Source: Cricetomys ansorgei
Taxonomy: Eukaryota > Chordata > Mammalia > Rodentia > Nesomyidae
Assembly (NCBI GenBank): GCA_026225945.1
Contig: JAMJFZ010000107.1
Span: 47,754,501 to 47,818,500 of the forward strand
Direction of reading: 5' to 3'
Length of the DNA: 64,000 nt
Shown here: positions 52,812 to 64,000 of the stretch, in pieces
How positions within the stretch are numbered: position 1 is the stretch's first letter
How the letters are laid out: each line of letters begins with the position of its first letter
Program-made: the position numbers and the translations under genes
Notes under the pieces: generated by a model
What the model was told of the DNA's origin: nothing
Databases searched by the model: none
Seen by the model: the letters and a program-made list of their open reading frames with translations, nothing else

Positions 52812-53213
52812 CTTAATTAGGTTTATATTGCTGTGATAAAACACTGTGACTGAAAGCAACTTGGGGAGCAAAAGGGTTTATTTCAGCTTACGATTTGTAG
52901 TCCATCCAAAGAGGTCAGGGCAGGAACTTAAGGCAGAACCCTGGAGGCAGAAATTGACACAAAAGTCATGGAGGAATGGTGCTTAGTGGCTTGCTCACTC
53001 CTAGCTTGCTCGGTTTGCATTCTTACAAACCCCAGGACCACATGCTTAGGGATGGCACCTTCCACAATGGGCTGAATGCTCCCTCATCATCTTGAAGACA
53101 ATACCCTACAGATTTGCCCATAGGCTAGTCTTATAAAGGCATTTTCTTGATTAAGATCCCCTCTCTCAGATATGTCTAAGCTTGTGTCAAGTTGACAAAG
53201 ACCAGCCAGCATA
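52812..53213 (+). repeat. Muroid medium-reiterated repeat, near complete
   Basis: Runs from TTAATTAGGTTTATATTGCT through AAAAGGGTTTATTTCAGCTT, AGGTCAGGGCAGGAACTTAA, TTCCACAATGGGCTGAATGC and CTTGTGTCAAGTTGACAAAG to CCAGCCAGCAT. This very abundant muroid family is also present at 46595. Its formal name is uncertain. Confidence 0.65.
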
Positions 53214-53697
53214 CTAACAGAGATGTGAACTTCCTCCATTCTCAAATATAAGCATCTTAAAAGTGTGATTACGTATAGTATCTTCTGACATAGAGAAATT
53301 TCTTATGGTTTTTCCATTATATTGTACCTTCTTCAAGTGATTTTCTGATGACTGAATGATCCAAGACTTGTTGATACCACTGTATTGGAATACTTGTCTA
53401 CCTTTTTTTTTTTTTTTAGGTGATGGCAGGTTGGTGTCATTGCACACAGCCAAGAAGCCTTCCAGTCTGCCGGTAGAGAATCACCAAGAGTTCTCTAGCA
53501 TATTTCACCTTCAGTTTTTCTATTGACAGGGAACACATGAATGTAATATGCTCCAAGGCCTAATTATTGTTTATGCTTTTTCATTAATAAGATGGCACCT
53601 GGCAAAGTGATTTATTTATCTACTATTTAACAATAGTTTAAGTGAACCAGTGACACCTGGTCCATTAATAAAACATCACAAAACTCCTAAGTTTGAG

Positions 53698-54600
53698 TGT
53701 TTCTTTCTTTTCTTTTTTTCAATTCTTCTCTCAAACAGTACATCCTGGCAACAGTTTCCCCTTCCTCCACTCCTCCCAGTATCCCCTCACTTCCCCTCTA
53801 CCCAGATCCACTCCTCCTCTATTTCCCTTCAGGAAAAAACAGGCCTCCCAAGTATTTCAACCAAACATGGTATAACAAGATACAGAAAGACTAGACAAGG
53901 CTGGACGAGGCAAGCCAGTAGGAGGAAAAAGTCCTAAGAGCAGGCAAAAGAGTCAGAGACACCCCCACTCCCACTGCTAGGAGTGCCACAAAAACACCAA
54001 CCTAACAATCATAATATATATAGAAGACCTGGTGCAGACCCATGCAGGCTCTGTGATTGCTGCTTCAATCTCCATGGGCCCCTGTGAGTCCTGGTTATTT
54101 GATTCTGCAGGCCACATACTTCTAGTGTCCTTGACTCCTCTGGTTCCTATAATCCTTCCTCCCTTTCTTCCATGGGGTTCTGCAAGCTCTGAGGACAGGG
54201 CCTGATAGGGTTCTCTCTCTGCCTCATGTTTGGCTGTGGGTCTCTACATCTAGTAGCTGCTGGAGGAATCCTCTCTGGCAACAGATGAATGGCCTATGCA
54301 CTGATCTATTAATATTGCAGAGTATCATTTAGAATCACTTCATTCATTTTATTTTTGCACTCATGTTTGTTTCTACCCTGGCTATTATGAATAAAGCTGC
54401 TATGAACATAGTTTACCAAGTGTCCTTGTGGTGGGATGGAGTGTTGTTTGGGTTTATGCCCAAGAGTGGTATAGCTGGGTCTTGAGGTAGATGGATTCTC
54501 AATTTTCTGAGGAACTGCCATATTTATTTTCATAGTGGCTGTACAAGCACTCCCACCAGCAATGGAGGAGTGTTCCCCTTGCTCCACAAGGAATGAGTGT
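53698..54600 (-). mobile_element. Rodent L1 (Lx-type) 3' end
   Basis: In antisense: T-rich tail at 53700-53720, 3' UTR landmarks (CCCTCACTTCCCCTCTACCC, ACAGGCCTCCCAAGTATTTC, GACCTGGTGCAGACCCATGC), then decayed ORF2 C-terminal sequence at 54309-54600 (GGCTATTATGAATAAAGCTG, TCTTGAGGTAGATGGATTCT). 5'-truncated near 54600. Not coding-competent. Confidence 0.8.
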
Positions 54601-54934
54601 TTCTACTGAAGCACTGGAGGATCCTTCTGTATATGGTGTCAACTATTTATTTATTTAGGAAATTTATTTTCTTTACTGTGAGGCTTATTTGATTTCCAAT
54701 TTAATATCCCCCCTTTTTACTATTCGCTTTTTATTTTAGAGTATTCTCTGTCAACTTATTCCTGACAAAAACTTAGAAGTTAAAGTTGGGCTTAATTAAC
54801 ATTAGCGTCTTTATCTTGGCCCTCAAGATATATGATATCTGATGCTGAGACACTTTACTTTGTCTAACTAACACTAGAATACTACTAATTATGGTACCTG
54901 GGAGAATAGTATAATATTTTATCTATAACTGTGG
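54601..54934. other. Intergenic DNA, nothing recognised
   Basis: Short AT-rich spacer between L1 and SINE fragments. Confidence 0.45.
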
Positions 54935-55045
54935 ACTAGGGAAAGCCTCAAACTTGGTATGTAGCCTATACTGGCCTCAAATTTATGATCCATCTACCTT
55001 AGTCTCCTTAGTGTTGGATTACAGATTGTCATTATGCCTAGTTCA
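54935..55045 (-). repeat. B1/PB1-like SINE fragment
   Basis: GGTATGTAGCCTATACTGGC, CTCAAATTTATGATCCATCT, CCTTAGTCTCCTTAGTGTTG and GTCATTATGCCTAGTTC in antisense order. Confidence 0.65.
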
Positions 55046-55539
55046 GATATGCATTTTAATGGAACATACAGCTAATATTATTCTAAAATTTCTACACAAA
55101 TTTATTAACTAAGCTTACTATGTACAATGAATGAACACAGAATTAAAGTGGAAAAGCTGAAATAAGGATGGTGGAGAGATGTAAACACAATTCAGTTAAC
55201 TTAGCTGTCCACTTCTTATTGAACAGAATATTTTTGCAGGTCAATCCTTGAAACTGTGCATAAGCTAAGAATTTTCTTATTTTACATAGCTGAGAAAATG
55301 TAAGCACTGACATAATATGGTACTAACTGAAGGCACAGATTGAAAAGGTTATCTATTTAGAACCAATTCATTGCCTAGCGTGGATTTACAAAACATGTAA
55401 TGTCATTTGATTCCAATTTCTGGCTTCTTTTTTAAAATATAGCATCCTAAATGAAGAGCCATTGTTTTTTATTGACTATTTTCTGATTGAAGCACTGAAA
55501 TTTTGTACACTTTCACTCAGTTTCCAAATGTCACTGGCT
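55046..55539. other. Intergenic DNA, nothing recognised
   Basis: AT-rich. Confidence 0.45.
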
Positions 55540-55689
55540 AACTTTAAAGTAAGTATTTATTATATGTTTTTGAGAATTTCACACATGAGTACTGTATTTA
55601 CATCATTTCTACCCTACTTTCTCTACCCTATATTTCTCCTGCCCCTTTTCAACTTCATAATCTTCTTCTTTAATTATTATTGTCACACA

Positions 55690-55728
<39 letters not shown>

Positions 55729-55910
55729 TTCAAACATAAATAAATACAATCTGTTAAGTTCATTTCGTGTTGCTGACATATATATGTATTCAGCACTGAC
55801 CACTGGGATTAGATAGCCTATCAGGGGGACCATCTCTAATTCATGATGGTAGGTTTTTATCTAAGAATGGGACCATGTGAGACTCCTACTTTCACTAACT
55901 CTTCAAGAGC
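55540..55910 (-). mobile_element. Rodent L1 (Lx-type) fragment with (CA)n
   Basis: GAGAATTTCACACATGAGTA, ACATCATTTCTACCCTACTT, CTTCTTCTTTAATTATTATT, a CA microsatellite (55683-55727), CTGTTAAGTTCATTTCGTGT and GGGATTAGATAGCCTATCAG are antisense landmarks of rodent L1. Confidence 0.65.
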
Positions 55911-57101
55911 ATGTTAACTGCGTTCTTAATCTTCCAATGAGTGCATGATATGAATGTAGATGATAAATTAATATATTATAAAATGGAAACCTTGACCTGA
56001 ATTCTCTTGGCAATTTTGTTGGAAGGCTCAGGTAGTGTCAGATTTCTCTTCTCTTTCATATAGAATTTACTGTTTCCTATAGAGACCAGAAATGTTAATA
56101 TAATTCTACTAGTTTAAGGAAAATTCCATATACTATATATTTTTAATGTTTGGATAGCACCAAGATATTTTTGTATGACTCCCCTCATATCAGGAACCTC
56201 AAAATGGGCCATTTTAATGCATGTCTTTCACATTGCTACTCAAAAGATCTCATCAGGCTACAATGTAATATCTCAATTACATGAACATAAGTATTGTTTT
56301 GTACTTGTAGTAATGAACTTATAAATTGTTCTACCCAGTCAGTAGAAACAGTTGTTTTATTTGCATTATTGTGCTGTTGAAAATGTCCTTCTGGGTTTTT
56401 CTTTTATCATATCACAATCCTGATAATCCAGAGACTCCCTAGAATGTGTTCAAATTACCTTTAATTGGTTTTTCTAGTTGGTGACTAGTGTAGCTTGCTC
56501 TCTTCCCTGCAGGAGCATCCTCATCCACATCCACTGTCGATAGGGCTGTGCTAGACAGGACACTTTAAAACCATAGCTCTTCTTCATACAGAGCCTCTGA
56601 CAGGTAAGGCTGAAATATATCAAATGGTGACAGCTGGTAAAAAAGTTCCCACATATGCTAAAAATAGCTTTAATTCTCATCAGATTGAATAAGCTTACAT
56701 TCAGGTCCCCAAAAGCATTGAAGTTGTATTGTAGCCTTGCTTGGTGGGACAAATTCACAGAGCAGAAATGTTAGAGAACTATGAGTATTGAAAAAAAAAA
56801 AGAGCCAAAGAAGGCCTTCTCATAGCTTAAAAAAGAGGCTCCAAAGGCCTTCTTTTGTTTTGAAATTACCCTACTCCTTTTTGTTAAAATATTTAGTAAA
56901 TCCTTGTTCCTCAATCTGCAAACTTCCCTTATGGTTTGTGACTGTTGTAGAGTCAAATTCTCTGAGCATGACATTCATTACTATCTTCATAAGAACAGTA
57001 TGACTGCTTGCAAGTAACCCTCATGATTAGGCTTGTCGATGCTTCTTCCTAGAGGAAGGGTTGTAAAGAGGTCCATTAGTCTCTCACCTGAGATGCTAGG
57101 C
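55911..57101. other. Intergenic DNA, nothing recognised
   Basis: No gene or named repeat; open frames at 56474-57003 on both strands are unsupported. Confidence 0.4.
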
Positions 57102-57325
57102 CAGTGGTTCTCAACCTTTCCAATGCTGAGACCCTTTGATACAGTTCCTTAGGGTGTGGTGACCCCCAATCATAAAGTTATTTTCATTTCTACTTCATAA
57201 CTGTGATTTTGCTATGGTTATGAAGCATAATGTAAATATCTGATATGTAGATGGTGTTAGGGAGGCCCTGGGAAAGAGTCATTTGATTCCCAAAGGGGTT
57301 GTGACTCACAGGTTGAGAACCGCTG
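57102..57325. mobile_element. URR1-type hAT MITE
   Basis: Terminal inverted repeats CAGTGGTTCTCAACCT and AGGTTGAGAACCGCTG bound a 224-bp body with the GTGGTGACCCCCAATCATAA and GGGGTTGTGACTCACAGG phrases of the rodent non-autonomous hAT-Charlie element URR1. No clean 8-bp target duplication is visible, so it is old. Confidence 0.85.
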
Positions 57326-60300
57326 TTTGCTGTTCTAGGCACCCCTCTCCCATACTTCTATTCCAGGTGTATGTAATTCTTGAAGTCTCAGGGTCTTAGA
57401 GGTGATCAAGTATATGAAATGTGGGAGGTACACCGAAAGGGGACCTCCATTTGTGCTGTTATTCACAATGGGGTGAGAATTTGTGATGGTGTAGCTATTT
57501 GGGGTTCGTCAATGCTCCTGTATGGAGCCGCTCATATATGCTCTGTAAATAGGTCCAGTAAAACCATTGAATCACCAAACTAGACTTGGTAAAGTTAGAC
57601 TTTGGTCTATAGTTGGTGCTGTAACTGAGGTAAAGAGACATTTTTTTCACATTTCCCTGGAAAAGTTCAAATAGCAACAGCTTCTGATTGGTTTATACGT
57701 TCTTTAAAGAGAATTTGAATGCTTATTTTTTATATTTCTGGTATATAGAAATCACTATTTTTTATTTAATCAAGAATCCCCTGCCAATAGTTACTATTGA
57801 GGGAGCAGAGGGCTGTAGGGTCAGTTCATACTTGGCTAACATGGCACCGATAGCTGATATAGATATCCAGTATTGGCCAAAATGGCTAGTGCTGGATATT
57901 TGGGGGTTGGGGGCGGGGACGCAGGTGTATGAGTCAGCACAAATTGGCTAACACCAGATGCCTGGGGAACCCGAAAGGAAACAATGATGTAATCTGTTAT
58001 ATAACTACTTTGGGCAAAATGCCACTTTAATGTGGGTTCTGCATAAATATGATCCGAGTCTAAGAATGGTGCTCTAGCCCTGAGTACTTAAAGTATGTTG
58101 CATGTACTTGAGGGTCTGTGCAGCTTATTTAATTTCTAGGCCCCTTTTGAATCTCTCTCTGTCCATGCCCCCAGAGCTCAGGCCCATCAATATATATAAG
58201 AAAGTATAGTTTTAGAATGATGTGTTTAACAACCAACCAAAACTCTTTTTGCCAAAGAACCATGTTATTCTAAATTCAATGAATAAATCTGCTCTATCTC
58301 CTTCTCTCTGATGCTTTAATAAAGGTTCAGAACTTACACTGTATTGCATCAGGTAGCTCCATGAAGATGAATATGACAAATTATTACTGAAGTTTTCCCA
58401 TATCTATTAACCAGACTGTTACATCCTACCATTTGCCAAAAGTCATGAGTTAGGGAAAGCAGCAGTGTGAAGGGAGAAATTACTATGAAGCTAAATTGTT
58501 TTCCAAATGAATACAATTGTACCTTAAATCCCTGTTTGCTCTGAACCTGGAATTTTAGTGTTTGCTACACGTTGCATTATTTGTAAGTAATGATCTTGGA
58601 GGTATTTGACCCAAATGGTAGAAGTCAAGTACAGTATTTCTTAGAAGCAACAGTTTACTCTCAGTATCAATAAAGGTGCTATTTTCTAGGGCTGGCTTCA
58701 CCATTCTGTGCAGGTTTTGCACTTCTTTGGAGATGGTAATTCCTCTCTACTGATTATAATGTTTAAATTTAATGTCAGAGATTTCATTTGCCTATTCTTC
58801 CTTGACAGTGACTAATTATCCTGAACCAATTCCTGTGGGTAGCAAAAGAACTTGCCATCTACTCCAGGAATTGTTATTTTTACTGCAGCAAAATGAGTCA
58901 CTGGAGACTAATGTTCAAACATGAGTCTCGTTATCTGTGTAGGGTCGTGCTAATAGATCTCTATCAATGGTACAATACCGAGGAGTCAAATTTTGATTCT
59001 GTGGGCTAAGAGATGAGGATGTATAACCTTTAAGGCATCATTTTTATCATGCTATACAACCTAGTGATGAACTTGCTGCAGAATACAGAAGTGGAAATAT
59101 TCATGTGAGACAATTTCTTTGCTTCCTATTTAGTGATGTAGCTTTCAAGGAAAAACTATTTTTCTTATTGGGTTCATAATTTATTTGCTTCCCATAACAA
59201 TACTCCTAGAAGACTTATACTCTCCTGAAAGGCCATTGGTTTTTTTTCTCTGTTAAAAAGTTGTGTGATTGTTAGTCATCAAATTAATAAGGCAAGACAT
59301 GGCCTTGGATACAACTATTTCTAACTGCTAATCAATATGGCATCTTTGAAATGAATGTATTGCCTACCTGCATTAAGTCAAGGACTTGTATGTAAATTCC
59401 ATATCCCAAGATTATAACATGTTGCTTGGGAGTTTGTCCCCAGAGTAAGATAATAAAGGTATAATTCTGACTAACGAAAGGCAAAGTACAGTGGTGACCC
59501 AAATCAAGAGTTCTGCATTTGTGATATCAGTGACCACGGATTAGGAGAAGGCTGATGTAATGTCCTTTTCTATTTTAGACTAGTCAAACCAGTTTGATAG
59601 AGGGATAAGTGGTGTTTGGGGTTATTCTCAGTTTCTTCAATACCCCTATTATGTAATTTGGTGTACTTCTACCACAGCTTGGCATCATTTTATATTTGCG
59701 ATTGTGCCGATACAGAGCTGCTTTGGAGGTCCTCTTTTGGCATGGCGATCGCTGCCCTCCTATTCCTATCTTTAGAGTTGCAGTAACTCTCTGGCAATTA
59801 CCGACTCAAGGAAAAGAGATTTCACTCCAGGGATACTTGTTTGGATCTTAGCATTTATCAATTATCATGTCTTAGCAACTTCAGATGCTTCTCTCCAGAT
59901 CCTTTTACTGTCTAACAAATTTTCTTTTTATATTTAAGTTCCTGGGTATCGTTGCTCTTTATCCTGTGTCTAAATGTTCTTGATATTCTTGAATATTGTC
60001 CTTTGTTCTAAACAGGCCGTAGGATTAGAGTCTCTCCTGGTGAGTCTGATATTCAGTGGACCTGCCTGTTACAAACCATGGAACTATTTGCCTTTTTCTT
60101 TGAAAGACTGGGTCAGAGCCCAGACTGTAGGGCCAGATTTCTTAAATTTAAAGAGATCAGAAAATAAATCAAAGAAAATGCTTTAGAAGTTGTCCTTTGT
60201 TTTTCGTGAGAGACGTCTATCCTTAAGATTTACGAAGTCCTTGTTTCTGAGTTCCTTTCCTTGGCTCAGCTCCCAGTCATTTTAAAGTGGCTTGTTACTA

Positions 60301-60954
60301 TCTGTGTGGAGACTTTGCCAAGGTTGTTGCCATGGTTGCAGTGCCTGCAAATTTAGCTGATTTTTGTGTCCTATTGATCTCCAAATCTTAGCAGCTCATC
60401 AGCATTCTTCCTATGAATCTGAGGTTATATTAGCCTGAATTTAAAATGCTTTTGTTATAGCCACAGAAAAATTATTGTGCAGGTATTATATAACTCCAAA
60501 GATTTTCATTAGCCAATTTTGTACAATTTCCCATGAAATTCATGCTCCCATTGAAAGCTTTTCAGGGAGTGGAAATCCAACCCTTTGAAAGCAGACTTGA
60601 ATTTCCGAGCAGGGAGAGAGGTCAATACAGAAGGATGGGGAGGGAGGAGGGGTAAACAACACCGAGGATGTTTAATAAGGTCTCAAGGAATTGTATTATT
60701 TTATATTTACCCCAAATTATACATAATATCTATATATCTACATATCTATATCTGTAGCATTATACCACTGGGGCTCACAATGCTGACTGTAAGAGTCATA
60801 GAATATTTAACAAAACTCCAGTCCCAAGCATAAGAAGTCTGTTTGAATGGTTGCTCATGGTAGTCTAAGTGATTTCAGAAATAATATAGACTATTGCTGC
60901 CGCCCTTGGTTTCTTCTCAGAAGTCTCTGATGCTGAAGACACTACAAACTTCAG
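57326..60954. other. Intergenic DNA, largely repeat-poor by eye
   Basis: No gene is recognised. 57750-58330 may be a degraded LTR. 58680-60500 lacks recognised repeats and includes a CpG-bearing patch at 59690-59810 with the palindrome GCGATCGC (59745-59752). A short AT-rich patch lies at 60715-60760. Confidence 0.4.
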
Positions 60955-62150
60955 ACACAGGAATCATGAGATTCAAGCTGGATCTAACCTGAAAGCCTGC
61001 CTCTTGAGGGCTAGCTTTCATAGTGACAGAAAGTGCTATGTAAACTGCCAAGGGAGGAAGGAAATCAATAGTCCTATTTAGCTGTGATTCCAATGAATTA
61101 TAGCAATGACCAGCATGGTAGGAAATCCCTAAAGGTGCAAAAGTGGCTCTTATATCTTCTTAGTAACCAACATCTATCTAATTGGACTTAAGGCTCACTC
61201 AATAGGAGAAATATCATGATTGGTACTAGAAACTTAGGCAACTATCAAGAGCTAGCAAAGTCTTGAATCTCTGACAAGTACTTACAGCAGCATCATTCCT
61301 AACTGCATTCTAAAGCTTATCCTTAGACCCACAGATAGTCATCTGTGGCAGCTATCACCTGCCATCATAGAATCTTTTATTTACATCCCATGGACACCAT
61401 TAAGAAAACCACACAACTAATCATAATTCAAAGATTTGTAGAATCCAGTCCAACAGCTATGTCATAACTCACACCCAAGATCCAGGAAACATCATGGGAA
61501 GAGAGGAAAGAAAGATTGTCATATCCAGAGAGAGGGTCAGGAAGTCTGCTGTGAGATTGTGTCTCTAAGAAATGATAGGGAATATGCACCCATGATACCT
61601 GAACAATATGGCTGCCTAATCAGGACCTGAACAATGATAATATCAATAGATACATCACAGGGTCCCACTACTAGTCAAAGAAAAACTGCAAGGAATGACT
61701 GCTGAGAGAGAGACAATTAGTCTCTCCTAGAATAAGGCCCTTAATTGATCATCCAATATAAAGTGGTCAGGATTGAAACCATAGACACACAAACCACAGT
61801 AAATGGAAGGTTATATTTATATATAAATACATTAAAAATAATAAAGCTAGGTGGTGGTGGTGCAAGCTTTTAATCCTGCACTCAGGAAGCAGAGGCAGGA
61901 GGATCTCTGTGAGTTCAAGAACAGCCTGGTCTATGGAGTGAGGACCAGGATAGCCAGAGTTACAACAGAGAGATCCTGTCTCAAAAAACCAAAAATAAAT
62001 AATAATAAAAGCAAAAGAGATCACCAATTTGAGCAGGAAGATGTGGGAGGGGTTGAAAGAAGGGGACATGGGGGGTTGGAGGGAAGACAAGGAAGAGGGA
62101 AGTGATATAATTATGTTTTAAATAAATATTTAAAGAAAATAAAATATATA
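60955..62150 (+). mobile_element. Rodent L1 3' end, interrupted by B1
   Basis: Sense L1: ATTGATCATCCAATATAAAG, GTGGTCAGGATTGAAACCAT and TTATATTTATATATAAATAC before the B1, then GGGAGGGGTTGAAAGAAGG, GGAGGGAAGACAAGGAAGAG, GATATAATTATGTTTTAAAT and an A-rich end after it. Left end approximate. Coding capacity lost. Confidence 0.65.
61845..61992 (+). repeat. B1 SINE nested in L1
   Basis: GCTAGGTGGTGGTGGTGCAA, TTTTAATCCTGCACTCAGGA, GCAGAGGCAGGAGGATCTCT, ACAGCCTGGTCTATGGAGTG and GATCCTGTCTCAAAAAACC. Flanks share AATAATAAA, a likely target duplication. Confidence 0.9.
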
Positions 62151-62499
62151 TAAAAACGAATAAGTAAAAAATTAATAAGACAGAGTAAACGTCCTTTGAC
62201 TATATAGTTTACTATCTGGAATTTCCCAACACAGAATAAATAATGCTTAATATTAATTGTAACCCTAGAAAATACTTCCCGAATGTCAATATAGAGAACA
62301 ACATATTAAATATAATTTGCTAATCATTTAAAAAAAAGACAGGTTTCTAAAGATAATTCTCTGAGTCTTGGTAGTCATCTGTCTTGTTGATCTGAACAGT
62401 ACCTATTTGAAGTTCCTCCTTATTAACCTCCCTGAACCTTTGATTATCAGTTTTCTGGCCAGAGTTGTTCTATTATTCCTTCATGGTTTCCTTTTTTTG
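62151..62499. other. Intergenic DNA, nothing recognised
   Basis: AT-rich spacer. Confidence 0.45.
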
Positions 62500-62665
62500 T
62501 TATAGTTTTTGTATTTTTGAAGTGGAATCTTACCACATAGCCCAGGCTGGACTGGAAGTTGTTATGCAGCTCTGGATGGTCTTAAACACATGGTGTTCCT
62601 CATTCCTCAGGCTCTTGAGTGCAAGCATTCTGAGTATATGCCACTATGCCTGCTTCATTTATGTT
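62500..62665 (-). repeat. B1-like SINE, diverged
   Basis: TGAAGTGGAATCTTACCACA, TAGCCCAGGCTGGACTGGAA, CATTCCTCAGGCTCTTGAG and TATGCCACTATGCCTGCTTC in antisense order, with an insert in the middle. Confidence 0.65.
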
Positions 62666-63589
62666 TAGATACTTTTTGCCCAGAACATGCCTAGAATTTT
62701 AAAAATATATGCCACACATATATCTCCATGTTAATTAAAGATGCTTGAAACTTATATACATGTCACTTTAATTAGCATAGATTTAAAAGTACAAACTCAA
62801 GAGCAATTTCAAGACATACACCTATAGATTCATTGTATAGAGATTTGAAAATGTCCTGATGTATTAGTATAGTTTAGGATCTTCTCATGGCTTAATTTTT
62901 CCAAGTTGGTTTTAAAAGAAATAAACCAGATTAGCTCTTATAGACACTATAATGAAGTTTAAGGTGCAAAATGTTTATTAGGCAGTGACTGAGAGTCAGC
63001 AATTGTGGAAGGAAAGGCCAGAAGATAAAATAACACAGGAGAGTTGATATGTGAGACATATGTCAGTCAGGTTTGCTCACCCTGACAGTGAGATGTGGAG
63101 CTAAATGGCCCTAATACTCTGGACTGAGTTGGCTGAAGACTTTTATGTTTCTCAGGTCACCTGTTATATGGGCTGCCCCAGAATTGCAACTCTCTGCAAC
63201 TTATGCAGGTCCTGAAGTGATTTAAGACAGTTGTGCAGTTGGAGCAAACAAAACAAAATACAACACAACACAACACACAAAAAACCAAAACCTTCTTTGC
63301 AGTGCGGCAGAGGAATATAATATAGATAGTGACCATCCGTATCAGAGTAGTCTACCATTCCTTGCTTTGAGTCACATTTTTTCTAAGCATTTGGAAAGCA
63401 CTTCCAGGATTCCATCAGGCCTTTTTCAGGAACTTTGAATAAGAACTTTAAAGTAAATCCTAGCCCCTGCTGCTGAAGGTGATCCCGAAGTCACAAGGGA
63501 TAGTCATATGCTTCACACAGAGTTGTCCAATTTCCATTCCCCTTACACTCACTCAGTGCACAAATTTGGAGTAGTTTGCCTCCTCAGAG
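62666..63589. other. Intergenic DNA, nothing recognised
   Basis: No gene or clear repeat apart from an A/CA-rich patch at 63245-63285. Confidence 0.45.
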
Positions 63590-64000
63590 AAAACTAAATT
63601 TTCATTTGCAAGTGGTTATCAGTTGGAGATAGCTTCTGGGTTAGAGATGGGGACAAGTGTCCGCTTCTCCTTTCAGCTCTAGGACCCCATCTGGTGCAGA
63701 CCTGTGCAGGTCCTGCGCATGCTGCCTCAATCTCTATGAATTCATATGTGCATTGATCCTGTTGATGTGAGGGTCTTGCTTCTTTGGTGTCCTCCATCCC
63801 CTTCGGCTCTTACATTCTTTTCCTCTCCTCTTCCAAAGACTTCCCCATGCCCTAAGGGGACAGCCTTGATGGAAGAATCCCATTTAGGGTTGAGTGTTCT
63901 GAAGTCTCTCACTCTCCATATGTTATCTGATTGTAGGTCTCTGTATTTGTTCCCATCTGCTGCTGAAGGATGCTTCTCTGATGTTATCTGAACAAGGCTG
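63590..64000 (-). mobile_element. Rodent L1 (Lx-type) 3' region, cut by window edge
   Basis: Antisense landmarks: TTTGCAAGTGGTTATCAGTT, GACCTGTGCAGGTCCTGCGC, ATTCATATGTGCATTGATCC and TCTCTGTATTTGTTCCCATC, with CTGCTGAAGGATGCTTCTCT. Same L1 segment as at 32860-33260. Continues beyond the right edge. Confidence 0.7.

Noticed and set aside
53650..53937. Plus-strand open frames near 53650-53937
   Set aside because: They lie antisense in an L1 3' UTR and have no independent support.

Overview
The window is nuclear DNA of a muroid rodent. It carries B1, B2, B3, B4 and ID SINEs, rodent L1 (Lx-type) 3' ends and a URR1-like hAT element over an AT-rich background, with two small CpG islands. The species cannot be fixed by eye. 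The two recognised protein-coding genes, Micu3 and Fgf20, are neighbours in the human genome too (8p22), and here they stand head to head.

Layout: (1) 1-19959 is Micu3 intron 1. The gene runs leftward and I recognise no second exon. The intron holds SINEs, MIRs, LTR-like repeats and old L1 pieces. (2) 19690-20720 is a CpG island with Micu3 exon 1 (CDS 19960-20319, minus strand). (3) 20720-41460 is the intergenic interval. It holds a perfect 26-bp palindrome, repeats, a CpG-bearing candidate enhancer (31600-32095), a CTCF-like site (32250) and, nearest Fgf20, an exact kappa-B decamer, four TCF/LEF heptamers and a 225-bp purine tract. (4) 41434-49360 is Fgf20 on the plus strand: TATA-like box, a 5' UTR with a 37-codon uORF, three coding exons (286 + 104 + 246 nt, 211 aa) and a 3' UTR with an AU-rich element and poly(A) signal. 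(5) 49360-64000 is downstream non-coding DNA, mostly L1 and SINE remnants, running into another L1 at the right edge.

The two genes are functionally unrelated: MICU3 regulates the mitochondrial calcium uniporter and FGF20 is a secreted FGF9-subfamily ligand. Their link is the shared divergent regulatory interval. I found no undescribed coding system. The best lead is cis-regulatory: kappa-B and tandem TCF/LEF motifs 2-2.5 kb upstream of Fgf20, which fits the known Eda/NF-kB and Wnt/beta-catenin control of this gene. All repeat calls come from recalled family features, not a library search, so boundaries are approximate.
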